Below, in pieces: positions 45,749 to 57,507 of a stretch of 64,000 bases of DNA. Source of the DNA: Ciona intestinalis (lineage: Eukaryota; Chordata; Ascidiacea; Phlebobranchia; Cionidae); the NCBI RefSeq assembly GCF_000224145.3, contig NW_004190356.2, forward strand, positions 310,001 to 374,000, given 5' to 3'. Every line of letters begins with the position of its first letter. Position 1 is the first letter of the stretch. Below the pieces are notes generated by a model that was given only the letters and a program-made list of their open reading frames with translations, ran no database searches and had not been told where the DNA came from. Made by a program: the position numbers and the translations under genes.

Positions 45749-48700
45749 GGAGTTGGCGTTTTACTCGTAAGTCATGCTGCTTGGATGAGATGGGTTCCAG
45801 CCAACGTAAACTTGATTGCTGTAGCGACAAGCAGTGTCACTTGCATCTACATTTCCCACATAACGTTGGTGGCCATGGCAACCGGATGCGCAGCGGCGAG
45901 CTTGGCAGTTATCGGTTGTTGTGGAGCGATGTCGAACAGCAAGTACATTCTAGGAATGGTAAATATTTAAATGTCTTCGTAAGTTCAGTTTAGAAGCGAC
46001 TTACTTAAAACAGGCATCCTACACAACTTAAATTGTATAGTAGGGGGGAAGACAGGACAACTTTAGCACATAATATCCAAATATCCTGATCTTCTCAACA
46101 ATTAACAACAGTATATAAGAGAGGCATGGGGGCATGGTTGTATACTTCTTTGAATGTTCTTTGCTACCAAATTTGGATGATAAAATAGAATGAAAATGTG
46201 TCCCATCTCCCCCCAACCTACTATATGACTTTCTTTGAAACATTATCATCCAAAGAATACAGAAACTATTTTTTACCATCGTAGCATAGCAACCCGTATG
46301 CACAACTGCTGTCATTTTACTGTAATTTGAAACGTCAAACAGCATTATTAAACAATGCATTATAGAAAGTATCTCATTTACCCCCACCTTACTCTATAAC
46401 CGCTAAGTTATCTTTTGTTTCAGTTTTTCATGTTTCTTGTCGTGTTGTTTGTTCTTCTGTTAACATTGGTGGGGACGGGGGTCTGGATTCGAACCCAGGT
46501 AAGAAAATGATTGCTGTTTAAATAAACCTATATTAAATTAGATATTTAAAAAAAAAAATTTTAAACATATATATATATTTTTTTAATTTTAAAAACTACG
46601 CGTCGCAAAAGTTTAGTTAAACCGTAACCTAAATAACAACGTATATTAGAATGGGCGAAGATGAGACACCTTTAGCATATATTATGTCCAAATATTCTGG
46701 CCGTGTTTTAAACGACTATAACAACGGTCTATGAAAGACGTGAAGATATGGTTTTCTAATTCTTTGAATGTTTTTTGTTTTGTACCAAATGGGACGAGTA
46801 AATGGAACGAAAAGGTGTCCAGTCTCCCCCCACCTTACTATCTTACTATATTACTATATATCATTTTTCCTATATTCCATGTGTGCTTTGTAATTGTTTT
46901 TATTCAATTATAAAGTAACGTTATGTACACACACTTATTACAGATTACTGAAGCGTCAACGTACGAGTTGCAATCTTCGTTTATTCTCAGTTACTATGGC
47001 GACGACGGTGACAACGTTGAATCAGTTGCATGGAAATATATACAACGAGATGTGAGCAATTTAAAACTTGCGAAATATTTTTTTTTACAAAAATGGTTTT
47101 GTATCCCAAATTAAAACACTGCATTAGAAATGGCAAATACTAAGAAATAGTGTATAGAGCAAAACTCGTATACACATTTTGGAGCTGTTTGATTATAGTT
47201 GTTAAGACATGGGATACTGTTAGCACGTAAATCACGTAGTACCTGTTTCTATGGCTGTTTTGAACAATTAACAATACTATTTTAGAGTCATGGAAGTAAG
47301 ATTATGTAATTGTGAAGTTCGTCTGCAGATGTTTTTACGTTCGTTGTTTTTATCAGCTTTATTACAACATATTAAATAACTCTAGTCGCTATATATGGTA
47401 TAGGGTGGGGGAAAATGGGACATCTTTAGCACATACTGTCTAAATATCCTGACCGTGTTTTAAACAATTAATAACGGTCTATGGAAGCCATTAGGTAACG
47501 GTTTAATAATATTTTGAATGTTTTCTTTCTTACCATAAAATGAAACGAAAAATAGAACGAAAGGGCGTCTCATATTTCCCGACCCCACTATAGCCTACTA
47601 CCCAAATTACCATTGACCAACAAGCGCTAAACACAAATCAAACTTACTTTTAATTTTTACAGTTAAAATGTTGCGGCGTATCGACAGTTAACGGTGATCA
47701 AGATTATATTGGACTAGATGGTGGGGTGAAGTTTAAAGGGGGTGAGGTTAAGGGTGCAAAATTTTGGAGGATCCATCCAAGAACTAACTTCACATCAGGT
47801 GGGAATCAAACGCATTTATGTAATTAGGAATTGTCTGTGTATGAACTATAACAGTGCATATGGGACGGCATATATATATCACTAAAAGGCTTATGTTTTT
47901 ATTATGCAGTGCGTTGTAAAGTATGCACTAAATATTTATAGTTGGGTGGGGAAAGATGGGACACATTTTCATTCTATTTTCTCGTCTCGTTTGGTAGTAA
48001 ACAAAGAACATCCAAAAACGTATAAAACCGTAAACCCTCGACTCCTATATAGATCTTTGTTAATTGTTTAAAACACGATCAGGATATTTAGATATTATTT
48101 GCTGAGGGTGTCCCGTCTTCCCCCACCCTACTATGCATATATTTTTATTCAACACGTAAACTTAGTTTATAAACTTTGTATTACCTTCATTTGAATACAT
48201 GCATCTACTATACAAGATATGTTCTTCTTCCACACAACTCTTTTATAAGTTTAAACCCCTTCACAGTTTTACTACCCTATTAAAGGCATTAAAATAGCAC
48301 TCGGTAAATAAACGGCTAAAACAAAAGTGTCGCAACACAAACCCAATATAGTAGAGGGGGGAAAATGAGACACCTTTTCATTCTCTTTTCGTCCCGTTTG
48401 GTAGTAAACAATCAAAGAATTAAAAAAACCCATTCTCACGACTTCCGGCATAGACCATTGTTAATTGTTGAAAAACGACTAGGATATTTGGATATTATTT
48501 GCTAAAGGTGTCCCGTCTCCCCACCCTACTATATGATCGCGAAGCAAACAATGTTAAAACGAACGTTCACAGACCACCCTGCATGGCCAGACAGTTGCTG
48601 TGTACAAGACGAGCAAATGACGTACAAGAACTTGCAATTATGTCGTTACGATTCAGAGGCAGGGGAATATCGATATACTGAGGTAAATGCTCACCTTTTT

Positions 48701-49911
48701 ACTTTCTTACATATACAGTAGAGTGGGGGGAAATGGGACACCCTTTCATTCCCTTTAATCATCCCATTTGTTAGTAAACAAAGAACATTCAAAGAATTAT
48801 AACCTCCTCACTAGTTCCATAGACCAATGTTAACTATTTAAATTACGATTAGTATATTTGGATATTATTGGCTAAAGGTGTCCCATCTTCCCCCACCCTA
48901 CTTTAAATGCAGCGAAAGTCTAAATTACATCAAGACTTAACCTACCAATCTCCTTTTAACTCTTTACGTTACTTAACATTTTTAACTTTCTAACTAAGCT
49001 CTTAATTGTCTGTAAACAAAACCAATGTTGCAGCTCAGAATTTTATCTTACTGATAAGACTGAGTGGGTAGACCATCTACTTGCACCTATTACAGAAATG
49101 CCCAGAGTGCGCAGAGCAATCAAACGTCCGTTGAATTCCGTAACACGCGTTCTTTCTTGCAGGGCTGCAGGGACAAAGTGTCGTCATTCCTTGGCAACAA
49201 TTTCCTTCTTATATCAGCTATGGCTGCAACACTTGCTATTATTGAGGTAACAGTTTCTCAATTTTCTCTTAACCTATTTTGAAAAACCGTGGTGTGAGTT
49301 TTCCATATTGCATTTGCTAACGAATGTTGTTCAACCATGATATAGTAGAGTGGGAGATGATGGGACACCTTTTCATTATATTTTCTCGTCTTATTTGGTA
49401 GTAAACAAAGAATAGTCAAGGAATTATGAAACCGTATCCTCACGACTTCCATAGACCGTTGTTAACTGTTTAAAACATGATCGGGATATTTGGGTATTTT
49501 GTGAATAAGGTGTCCCATCTTTCCCCACCTTACTATATAACTTGATACTAATTAAATATAAATGGCTGGTTGGTCTTATAGGTGTAGCGGTCACTCTTAT
49601 TTTTTTCCAATTAAATGTAAACATGTTTTTTACTGTACGCGTGTTTTAACAACTGTTGTTTTGTCGCTGTATCCTGCCTTTGCGTTTAAAATATTTTTGA
49701 ATCTTCACTACCACAATCGAAAAGACCAATACAGTTATTATTATAATACTATTATTAGATCTCTTCCACAATAATTTTCTCTTTTCAGACGATTCACTTC
49801 TGTGTGGTTCGCCAGTTAGAAGCAGCGATGACGACACCGGACAATGTTTCACGAATCACCCAGTTCTCGTTTGAAGCGCCCAGTAGCTCAAGTCTTAATC
49901 GGTTAACTTAA
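45749..49911 (+). CDS. Tetraspanin 2, seven exons, first exon not found
   Basis: Exons: 45749-45958, 46424-46498, 46944-47051, 47663-47798, 48573-48682, 49163-49246, 49789-49911. They encode transmembrane 1 and 2 in one exon (ending LAVIGCCGAMSNSKYILGM), transmembrane 3 (FMFLVVLFVLLLTLVGTGV), the loop with LKCCG, DSCC, LCRY and GCR, and transmembrane 4 (FLLISAMAATLAIIE). The last exon ends SSSSLNRLT. Exon lengths and phases parallel tetraspanin 1 (75-nt and 84-nt exons identical in size), so the two are tandem duplicates that have diverged strongly. An AATAAA at 49947-49952 is a likely polyadenylation signal. Five of its six internal introns contain MITE copies. Confidence 0.9.
46036..46228 (+). 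mobile_element. Family M MITE copy 8
   Basis: Complete, in tetraspanin 2 between exons 1 and 2. Confidence 0.8.
46641..46842 (+). mobile_element. Family M MITE copy 9
   Basis: Complete, in tetraspanin 2 between exons 2 and 3. Confidence 0.8.
47203..47345 (+). mobile_element. Diverged family M fragment
   Basis: ACATGGGATACTGTTAGCAC and TGAACAATTAACAATACTAT keep the order of the family body; the ends are lost. Confidence 0.4.
47397..47594 (+). mobile_element. Family M MITE copy 10
   Basis: Complete, in tetraspanin 2 between exons 3 and 4. Confidence 0.8.
47938..48135 (-). mobile_element. Family M MITE copy 11
   Basis: Complete, reverse orientation, in tetraspanin 2 between exons 4 and 5. 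Confidence 0.8.
48346..48535 (-). mobile_element. Family M MITE copy 12, next to a splice acceptor
   Basis: Its right end is only 37 bases before tetraspanin 2 exon 5, so the branch point may lie in or beside the element. Confidence 0.8.
48716..48903 (-). mobile_element. Family M MITE copy 13
   Basis: Complete, starting 34 bases after tetraspanin 2 exon 5, so this 110-nt exon is bracketed by two copies in the same orientation. Confidence 0.8.
49341..49540 (-). mobile_element. Family M MITE copy 14
   Basis: Complete, in the last tetraspanin 2 intron. Confidence 0.8.
49566..49762 (+). repeat. Dispersed repeat with ATT-rich tail
   Basis: It shares CCAATTAAATGTAAA, CAACTGTTGTTTTGTCGCTG, AAAATATTTTTGAATCTTCA and an ATT/ATA tail with 51079-51262, 34548-34660 and, reversed, 58682-58830. 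The tail suggests a retroposon 3' end. Confidence 0.6.
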
Positions 49912-50514
49912 CACATCAACTTTATTACAACTTTATTGCGGTTCAAAATAAAATGTACCACTTATTATTATCGTGCAACAAAACAAAAAATGTGGTCATT
50001 TAAAAATAATGTTTTTTTTAAGTTGTTTTTACACAAATCTGCCAAATTATTGTAAACAATTTGTAGTATTTATTATTTCCGTGCAACAAACGGGAAATTG
50101 AAGAAAGGAAAATAAACTACGAACTCCTTCACAGTTTATGTGCAATATGCATGTGTCAGCAATTAAAATGGTAGTTTTAAATACATTGCAATTTGTAAAA
50201 CGTTTAAAAGTGAATAAAAAGAAAGTCAGGATTGTTATACAATATTACATATTTAAGGTAATAGATTAGGAAATGGGGTCAAGCCTAAATATCAGGTACC
50301 ATGGTATGCCTCACCATATAGTATAGGACTATGATGATATTTTAGGTCAGGTTTAAAAGGGAGGTAGTATGTTAAAATGCTATATATCATTAAACAACCT
50401 ACAAAAACTGGGGCAAATACGCATACTGAACCAAAAAATAAACCGAATGCCAGACTAAGCTATGAAGGCCGACCATTTTACCAAACAACATGTTAATGGC
50501 TATACTGTCGTTTC
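49912..50514. other. Convergent 3' regions of tetraspanin 2 and arginase
   Basis: The two genes meet tail to tail within about 600 bp. A minus-strand AATAAA at 50069-50074 is a candidate polyadenylation signal for arginase. No exon is seen. Confidence 0.5.
49947..49952 (+). terminator. Polyadenylation signal of tetraspanin 2
   Basis: AATAAA 36 bases after the stop codon. Confidence 0.6.
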
Positions 50515-53500
50515 TTAACTGTGGGGAAATCTTCTATAATCTGTATCTCTGATGCTTAGACCTAGTGCGTGTGTTATGACGTCAACAGCCACTTCTGCAG
50601 TCGCCTCCGCTCTTTTTGGATCGAGTTCCGGATTTACTTCAACCAAGTCAAAAGCACTGAGTGAACCGGTTCTTGCTACTTCTTCTGTCACATACATTGC
50701 TTCTCTGTATGACAATCCACCACGCACTGAAATAGAAAGAAATTTGACAGCGTTTTGTGTATGTATGTTTTCATCATATAAAAGTAGTCTTGGCTTAGTG
50801 GTTAAAGCGCCCTGTGCCCAGAGAATTTGACGATCAATGCTGCAACTATTATGAGCTTTTATGTTTTTTCTGTTCTATGTGGGTGAGACCCGCAGCTTGG
50901 CACGCCATGGTTCCTAGGATTTGGGCAAGGATTGGCCCATTACCCCAACACCCGGGGTGCTGCCACATGGACCTTAACAGTTTTTGGAGCCTGACGCTTT
51001 ACCGGAGATAGGCGACAAGGGCTTTAATGGTAATGAAAGGAAGATCTTAGCTTGACAGCTTGCCTATAACTAAAACGGCTAGGTGTAACGGCCACGCTTG
51101 TAATCTTCCAATTAAATGTAAATAAATGTAAAATGTTTTTAACTGTAAACGTGTTTTTACAACTGTTGTTTTGTTGCTATATCCTGTCTTTTCAATTAAA
51201 ATATTTTTAAATCTTCACAACCGTAATCGAAAAGACAAAAAATGTTATCATTACCATTATAAACTTACCTGGTGTTCCAGTAGATGGCGCTATACCAGGA
51301 TCTACAGAATCGATATCGAAACTAACATGAAGTGGACGATTCCCACTAGTGGAGAAAACGTGTTTAACATGTGTTAGAATTGTTTTTTAATAGAAATAGT
51401 ATTGTGGTATAAGTCTAACTACTAAAATATGAAAGTGTAAGTTTTTTTTTTTTGTAAAACAGCTACAGAAACAGCTTTAAAAAAACAAAATTGTTACGTA
51501 TACATAAGTGAAATAATACAAGATTTAAGTTTACCGTCATAGATTTAATAAAACTTAATAAAATATTGCTTTCATCAACTACTATGGAATTGTTTATTGA
51601 TAGAGATCGGTTTTGAATGTTTATATACCCGTTGGCAATTTCTAATTCATGTGATTTTCTTAGTAAATATACCGCAAATAGTAAAAAAGCAATTGACATA
51701 AACCGAAAATTTGTAAAATAAGTACATTCTTTAAAAGGATTAGAAAAGTTCGTAAGAATTTTATGGTTTAAGCATTTGAAAAGAATATTGATTTTAAATT
51801 ATACCAAACATTAAGTCCGGCGCCGTGGCGTAGTGGTTAGCGCGCCTGCCTGTAACCATTAGGTAATGGGTTCAAGGCTCGTCGCTGCTACCATTGTGGT
51901 CGTATGTGTCTAATGGGTTGTCCAAATTATCAGCCATACATAAAAAAAAATAAAAAAATCCAAAAAAATAATCACCCACAAAGTAACATACATGGTAACT
52001 CGTAAGATGGCACGAGGTGTTATACCCGTGTGATAACGACTGTCGTTTTCCTGCCACGCGAGGATAAAGTAAGTTACATTACATTATACAATATAATATT
52101 TTATGCTTTTATTGTCCAATATAAATTATGCTACCACAAAAATAGGTATTCGTTTATCAGGTAGGGAAACATTGCTATAGAGTTTGTATAAACAAAACCA
52201 CTATTAATGTGGTTCCCAAAATGGGACCCACCCATATTTTTTACCAAATCATCATTTTAGTTAGTTTGTTAAATAGAGTTCCCATCTTTTTTATTGGATA
52301 GGATTCATATAAAATTCTTTAATAAGATTTGAATCATAATTTAATTGATCTTTTGACATTAAAAATCCCATTGGGTATAATTTTCAGTATCTCCTTATCC
52401 AAAGTATTTGATGGGTTTAATAAAGCTATAAATTTTTAAGTAGGCTTTAATATACAATAGATCAGGTAACCTCAATCCAACTTTATGCCAAGGTTTAGGT
52501 AAGATTTTCTATACTGGTAGTGGTAAGAGGGGTCTCTCTGGAACTTAGGCCACAGTCATCCTTTTATGTAACATTTGTGTAAACAGTTGTACTGCAAATA
52601 TTGTTTTTAATGAATAATATTGTTTTTTTAAATGACCTTCCTATGTTTGGCTTGTGGAAATATCTTATCTTAATAATAATACCTAGGATTTATCATATCC
52701 AGTATCTTTTCCATGCAGTGAGCAATTCCATTTCTGTCTATTTCTCTTATACTGCAGTGGGGAATATTGTATCTCTTCATGATGGCACTGTATGTAAGTA
52801 ACCATTAAATACTACGTAACTAGCAAACAATATAACATTAATTTTAAGTATCTTCTTTTTAATAATGAAGATTTAAAACAATAAAAAAAAGGAGCAACAA
52901 ACTAGTTGAAAATACACTAAAAACAATACATCGATATAAACGACTTACATTTCCCCGGGGTCAATGTCACGAATGGCAATAAATCCAATATTAGGAGAAC
53001 TTACACTGAAAAGAACGGTTCATCAAATATAATTCTTAAAATGTATTAACTTATATAGATTATAAAAGTGTCTAATTATGCCATAGCTTAATTACATAGA
53101 CCATTTTTTACACAAAAAACAGCATCAAAACACGGCTAATGGTAAACAGATGTACAACATCATACAGTAAATAAGTAATAAACTATCGTACAACAATATA
53201 ACAAATTTGTACCATGATTTGCACCAATCAAAGTCAGAAATTGGAGTTCTCTGCAAAATAAAAATAACCACTTCAATGACTTATAATAAATATACCTGGT
53301 TTCATAATTAAGAACAAAAATATTTGAAAATAAATTTATTTATCCCTCTAATTTAACACATAAAAAAAGTATGTGAAAAAGAATATCTTCAACTGTCTCT
53401 ACACCTTATCTCAATTGTGTAGAAAAGCTTCATTTTTTTGTTTTGTTTATCTCAATTTTGTGGAAAAATTTTATCTTTTCGTTTTGCATATCTCAATTTT

Positions 53501-55557
53501 GTGGAAAAACTTTATCATTTCGTTTTGCATATCTCAATGTTGTGGAAAAGCTTTATATTGCGTTTTCCATACCTTATTCTCCAAATCTTTGAGTAAAAAG
53601 TGAAGCGGCATTCCATGTATGTTGCCTGATGGAGACGTGGTTGGGTTATTCAAGTCGGGATGTGCATCCACCCATAAGACACTAAGGTTAGGCCTCGCTT
53701 GAGAATGACCAAAAATTGAACCAACAGCCATACTGTTTGAAAACAAAAGATATTTAAGCCTAATTCTAATCTTGGGGAAACTTAATTCATACACGACACC
53801 CAATATATTTAGGTTTAATTCTAACGTTTGGGTAATTAAACGCATACGCCCAATATAAGATTAATTATAATATTGGGGTAATTTACTTCATATATTTTGG
53901 CTTAATTCTAATGTTGGGGCATTTTTTCGCATACATCCAATTTGGGTGACCCAATATATTTAAGCTTAATTATAATGTTGGGTTTATTTAACGCATACAC
54001 ATTACCTGTGATCACCTCCAAGGTTAACACATATATCATTGGTTTGTAGGGTGTTGTATACGGCATCAGCAAGCTGGTAACATATATAAAGTAAATATTT
54101 TGAAGAAGTGCAAATAATATTACTATAACTTATGTATTGTCTGTTGGGTTTAACATTAACCTTTTTAAAAATTTAACTTGTTGTTTTAAAACTGTTGTTT
54201 TACCAATAATAACCCACTTTGTATATTACTGTAACTAAAAAATAAATTAAAGTTATATTATATACAAATGGACATTATATAGGACATATATTATATATTT
54301 TGTCAATGAAATAAAGGTGTTTAAATCATGCCCAGAGTATCTGGTATTTTAGATTAACATGTACTACTTTTACAGATATTATAATATGACCCTGTTCCCG
54401 GTTTACAATGTAAAATAGGAGAAGTTCTGTATTAAACAATTAAATCCACATTAATTAGGTTACTTTAAAAATAAATGTAACAATTACTTTTTTGTTGGCA
54501 GTACCGCACGCGCGCGAATTCTTTATTGTCCAATTTCCATCTTTGCTGACGTCATCCACGTGTGCGCCATGCGCAATGTCGAGGTCACCATAATCGTTGA
54601 CCTCCAAACCTGTGTACATGGATCGAATGTTACGCTGTGTTTCGTGGACAGTATAAACCATGTTTAACACAAGACGAGCTTTGCTTTCAAATGTTGTAGC
54701 AGTTTAGCTAAAAGTCCCGCTTTGCGATGTCGCATGGAGATAATTAGGAAAACGTGTGTAGATTTTTGCAACTCATCCACAATTGATGTTGCAGTCATAA
54801 CGCCTACGTTTGGTTACTACTTGCGTGTTGTATTTTGTGTTGTATATAATTGTGTTGTATAATAACCATTACATATGCCTCCCTTTGAAAGATTTTACGT
54901 TGCTACAAGTCGTAGGCAATATTCACAGTAGCGTGGTATTGAAAGTAATAAAGCTGCTAAATAAATTATTTTAAATCTTAGGTTCAAGTTGATAGAAACT
55001 GCCAACCTATTCTTTAAATAATCGTATGAAAAAACGTTTTTGGCATCTGTTTTCGCTTTACTTACCAACATGGTCCGACAATCGTTGCAACAAACCAGCA
55101 TCGCGTATCGCCTTCGGTCCATTGCGTACACCAGGCTTGCCCTAAAAAAACAAAAAACTTATTTTAAACAGCAGCCAGGCGTTACATAATTAAGAGCTCC
55201 GTTATCATAATAACAATACATGCTCCCACAAAAGTTAAGGCGGATGGTATTAATAAGTTTATATTGGTTTAACGTAGTTTACATAGGCAAAACATTAATA
55301 ATTAGCTGCTTTAATAAATATGTTCAGATTTTTAACTATGGCATTAATATTAGCCCTGTTAACATTAGGCGCAACACAGCGGTCCAACTTACTTGACCGA
55401 AATGCATTGGAACGCCAAGCACGCCGACCTTAACCACGTCACCTGGCAGGGGATTGTTTGTCAATAATCGTTTTTGTGACGTACATGACTCTTTGTGTTT
55501 ACAAGGCTTTACAATTTCCCTTGCGAATCGACGTAGCTGTTGTTTATATAAACTCAT
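50515..55557 (-). CDS. ARG: Arginase, ten exons, 359 aa, all metal ligands present
   Basis: Arginase hydrolyses L-arginine to ornithine and urea with a binuclear Mn centre. Exons: 55393-55557, 55066-55141, 54488-54609, 54006-54073, 53573-53732, 53213-53250, 52949-53005, 52683-52787, 51269-51345, 50515-50726; every phase agrees and the sum is 1080 nt. Ligands are His143 (GGDHS), Asp166/His168/Asp170 (WVDAHPDLN), Asp274 and Asp276 (SFDIDSVDP); His183 (SGNIHG) and Glu319 (VEVNP) are the expected catalytic and guanidinium-binding residues. The N-terminus ([17 protein letters not shown]) is basic with few acids, like the mitochondrial presequence of ARG2; location is therefore probably mitochondrial. 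The 38-nt exon 6 and the 57-nt exon 7 are unusually small. The vertebrate ARG1/ARG2 split is not expected to apply. Confidence 0.94.
50787..51030 (+). mobile_element. Second SINE-like family with a tRNA-like head
   Basis: GGCTTAGTGGTTAAAGCGCC resembles an A box, but the body (GGGTGAGACCCGCAGCTTGG, ACCCCAACACCCGGGGTGCT) differs from the main SINE. Only one copy is in this window, in the last arginase intron. Confidence 0.5.
51079..51262 (+). repeat. Dispersed repeat with ATT-rich tail, beside arginase exon 9
   Basis: Its tail stops within about seven bases of the exon 9 donor (51263-51268). Confidence 0.6.
51820..52085 (+). mobile_element. Full-length tRNA-derived SINE
   Basis: The head GGCGCCGTGGCGTAGTGGTT is an A box and GGTAATGGGTTCAAGGC a B box. 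The body has AATTATCAGCCATACATAAA and the end ACGCGAGGATAAAGTAAGTT then ACATTACATTA. It is in the arginase intron between exons 8 and 9 and is the best copy for defining the family. Confidence 0.85.
53408..53572. repeat. Minisatellite, four units of about 41 bp, abutting an arginase splice donor
   Basis: Units share ATCTCAATTTTGTGGAAAAA and TTTCGTTTTGCAT; the last unit ends at the donor of arginase exon 5. Confidence 0.8.
53750..54000. repeat. Degenerate tandem repeat in arginase intron 4
   Basis: About four units of roughly 60-70 bp share CTTAATTCTAATGTTGGGG, ACGCATAC and CCCAATATATTTA. Confidence 0.65.
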
Positions 55558-56001
55558 ACTAAAGTTATTACCAAATTATACGTAACACACGAGTTCTCTA
55601 CAACCAGAAAGATACTGTTAATACTGAAATTATGGTCCTTTCAACAAAACTACGACTGAACATGATCCCGGAAAAGTGCTGTGGACAAAAAATAGTCTAA
55701 TCTCTAAAACAACTTTGATTTAGGAAAACAAACAAACTGATTGGTCTGACAACACCACCACTATCTGCAATCCGAACAAACAGTTTAAACTTCGGTCACA
55801 GCGACTGGTCTCGCGTTACAAAACCCGCGTGTTATAACGTCACATTGTTTCGATGGCCACTATTGGCTGGTTGAATCGGTGGGCGTTTCTGGAGGCGTGT
55901 CCGGAGGCGTATGTTCGTGATGACGCAACAAACAAGGAAATGACGAGCGAACAAAAAACAAAAACATTTAAGAGATTTCAAACGAATGGGATCATTGTAC
56001 C

Positions 56002-56322
56002 ATGGCTAAATACATCTATTCAAGTGTAATCGAGATATATGTTTCGTTCATTTTATTCTTATTGTGGCATTGCATGACGCGACGTTGCATCATAAACCTA
56101 TATGTCCCATCGTTGAACAACAATGCAGCTGTTTGGTACTTTAACACGCACCTTTTTTATTATTTCAACTTGCACCTTTTTTTAAGTGCGGTTCTTAATA
56201 TTCAACGTATCTTAATAGTGTTAATACTCAACTATATTAATATAAGCATTTTTAACGAACATATACCGCGGGTTTTATACAGACGTCCCATTTCTTCTGC
56301 ACATCATACACAGCGGCCGTAA
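56002..56322 (+). CDS. Hypothetical 106-aa hydrophobic ORF
   Basis: The start context is ACCATGG, the vertebrate-type optimum. The product begins MAKYIYSSVIEIYVSFILFL and has two or three very hydrophobic stretches rich in Ile, Leu, Phe and Tyr. Such composition is also what AT-rich non-coding DNA gives by chance, and no family is recognised. It could equally be the first exon of a gene spliced further right. Confidence 0.2.
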   Translation: MAKYIYSSVIEIYVSFILFLLWHCMTRRCIINLYVPSLNNNAAVWYFNTHLFYYFNLHLFLSAVLNIQRILIVLILNYINISIFNEHIPRVLYRRPISSAHHTQRP

Positions 56323-56840
56323 CAAAAATGCTAAATTCTAATATCCTATTATTGTCGTTGCCTTACCGTTGATAAAGCATGTTTTATCTCTTGTACTTAC
56401 TAAAGTTTACACTAGCTTTTACAAAATATAGTTGTTTTCACAAACACTAATGTATCTTGAAACATAACCTCTTTTTTGCACTTTATTTTATATGTTGTTG
56501 ATACGATTGCGAATATATTTGTAGTAATAGCGTCAGCGTGTAACCGAATGCATGATCCTCAAAATTTGTGGTACATCGCGTAATGTTCTTACTGTATTGA
56601 CGCAACAAGAACGTTTTTTTTTCCATAAAGAAGCGGTAAACAGCATGAAACATTAAATGACAAACACTATAAGAATGATTGGATGTATGTATGTAGGTCG
56701 AACAATAGAATTATTCAAAATGACGGTCTTACCTTTAATCATATGTTTCATGAACTGACTTTTCCAAGTCAAATCTCAGTACTAAGTCTTAATTTAACTG
56801 TCTAATAACTCGCATCATTGCCTATGAAGTGAAACAAACA

Positions 56841-57020
56841 TATGGAGCTGTGGGGGAAGATGGAACACCTTTATCATAATATATCCAAATATTGTAATTT
56901 CCAATCATGTTTTAAACAATTAACAACGGTGTATGGGAGTCGTGAGAATAGATTTGTAACTTATTAAAAGTTTATTATTTACTACAAAAGGGGACGAGAA
57001 AAATGTGTCCCCTACTATAC
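56841..57020 (+). mobile_element. Family M MITE copy 15
   Basis: The body is complete but the right end is cut to CCTACTATAC, where copy 16 begins. Confidence 0.7.
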
Positions 57021-57156
57021 AGTAGGGTGGGGGAAGATGGCACACATTTTCATTCTATTTTCTCGTCCTATTTAGTAGTTAATTGTTTAAAAAACGATCA
57101 GGATATTTGGATATTACGTGCTAAAGGTGTCCCATCTCCCCCCATCCTACTATATA
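57021..57156 (-). mobile_element. Family M MITE copy 16, abutting copy 15
   Basis: Opposite orientation with an internal deletion; copies 15 and 16 form a head-to-head pair. Confidence 0.75.
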
Positions 57157-57312
57157 TAACAATTAACGCTTTGAGAAAGAAAAAGGTCTACAAAACCGAA
57201 TAAAACTTTTTTTACTGTTGTACGTGGCCTACAGGGTATAAAAATGCGAGCAATATGCACTGAGCTTATATTACAGTTTTATTTCTGCGAATAATATATT
57301 TTGATTCTAGAG

Positions 57313-57369
57313 ATGGCGATGAATTTCCTATCAGCCGTTTTCTTCGTCGTTGTTGTCACCAACAAGTGA
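57313..57369 (+). CDS. Possible signal-peptide first exon
   Basis: MAMNFLSAVFFVVVVTNK reads like a secretory signal peptide. A TATAAAA lies at about 57237, a CTAG acceptor-like site directly precedes AGATGGCG, and candidate donors follow (GTGAAG inside the last codon, GTAAGC just after the in-frame TGA). No second exon was found before UGP2, so this may be a decayed or incomplete gene. Confidence 0.25.
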   Translation: MAMNFLSAVFFVVVVTNK

Positions 57370-57507
57370 AGGTAAGCAATCCTTGAAGTTTCTATAGTTT
57401 CCTGGTCTGCTAAATTTATGTTGGCTATTTTTCTATTCGTTGTTTTGTTATAATTCATCAGTTTTAGCTCTTTTTATTTTGATTTTTTATTCGAATATCA
57501 GTAAAAG

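Noticed and set aside
45781..45993. Alternative-frame ORF over tetraspanin 2 exon 1
   Set aside because: The overlapping frame ending GCCGAMSNSKYILGM matches the tetraspanin family and fits splicing.
50552..50830. ORF on the plus strand
   Set aside because: It is the antisense shadow of the last arginase exon.
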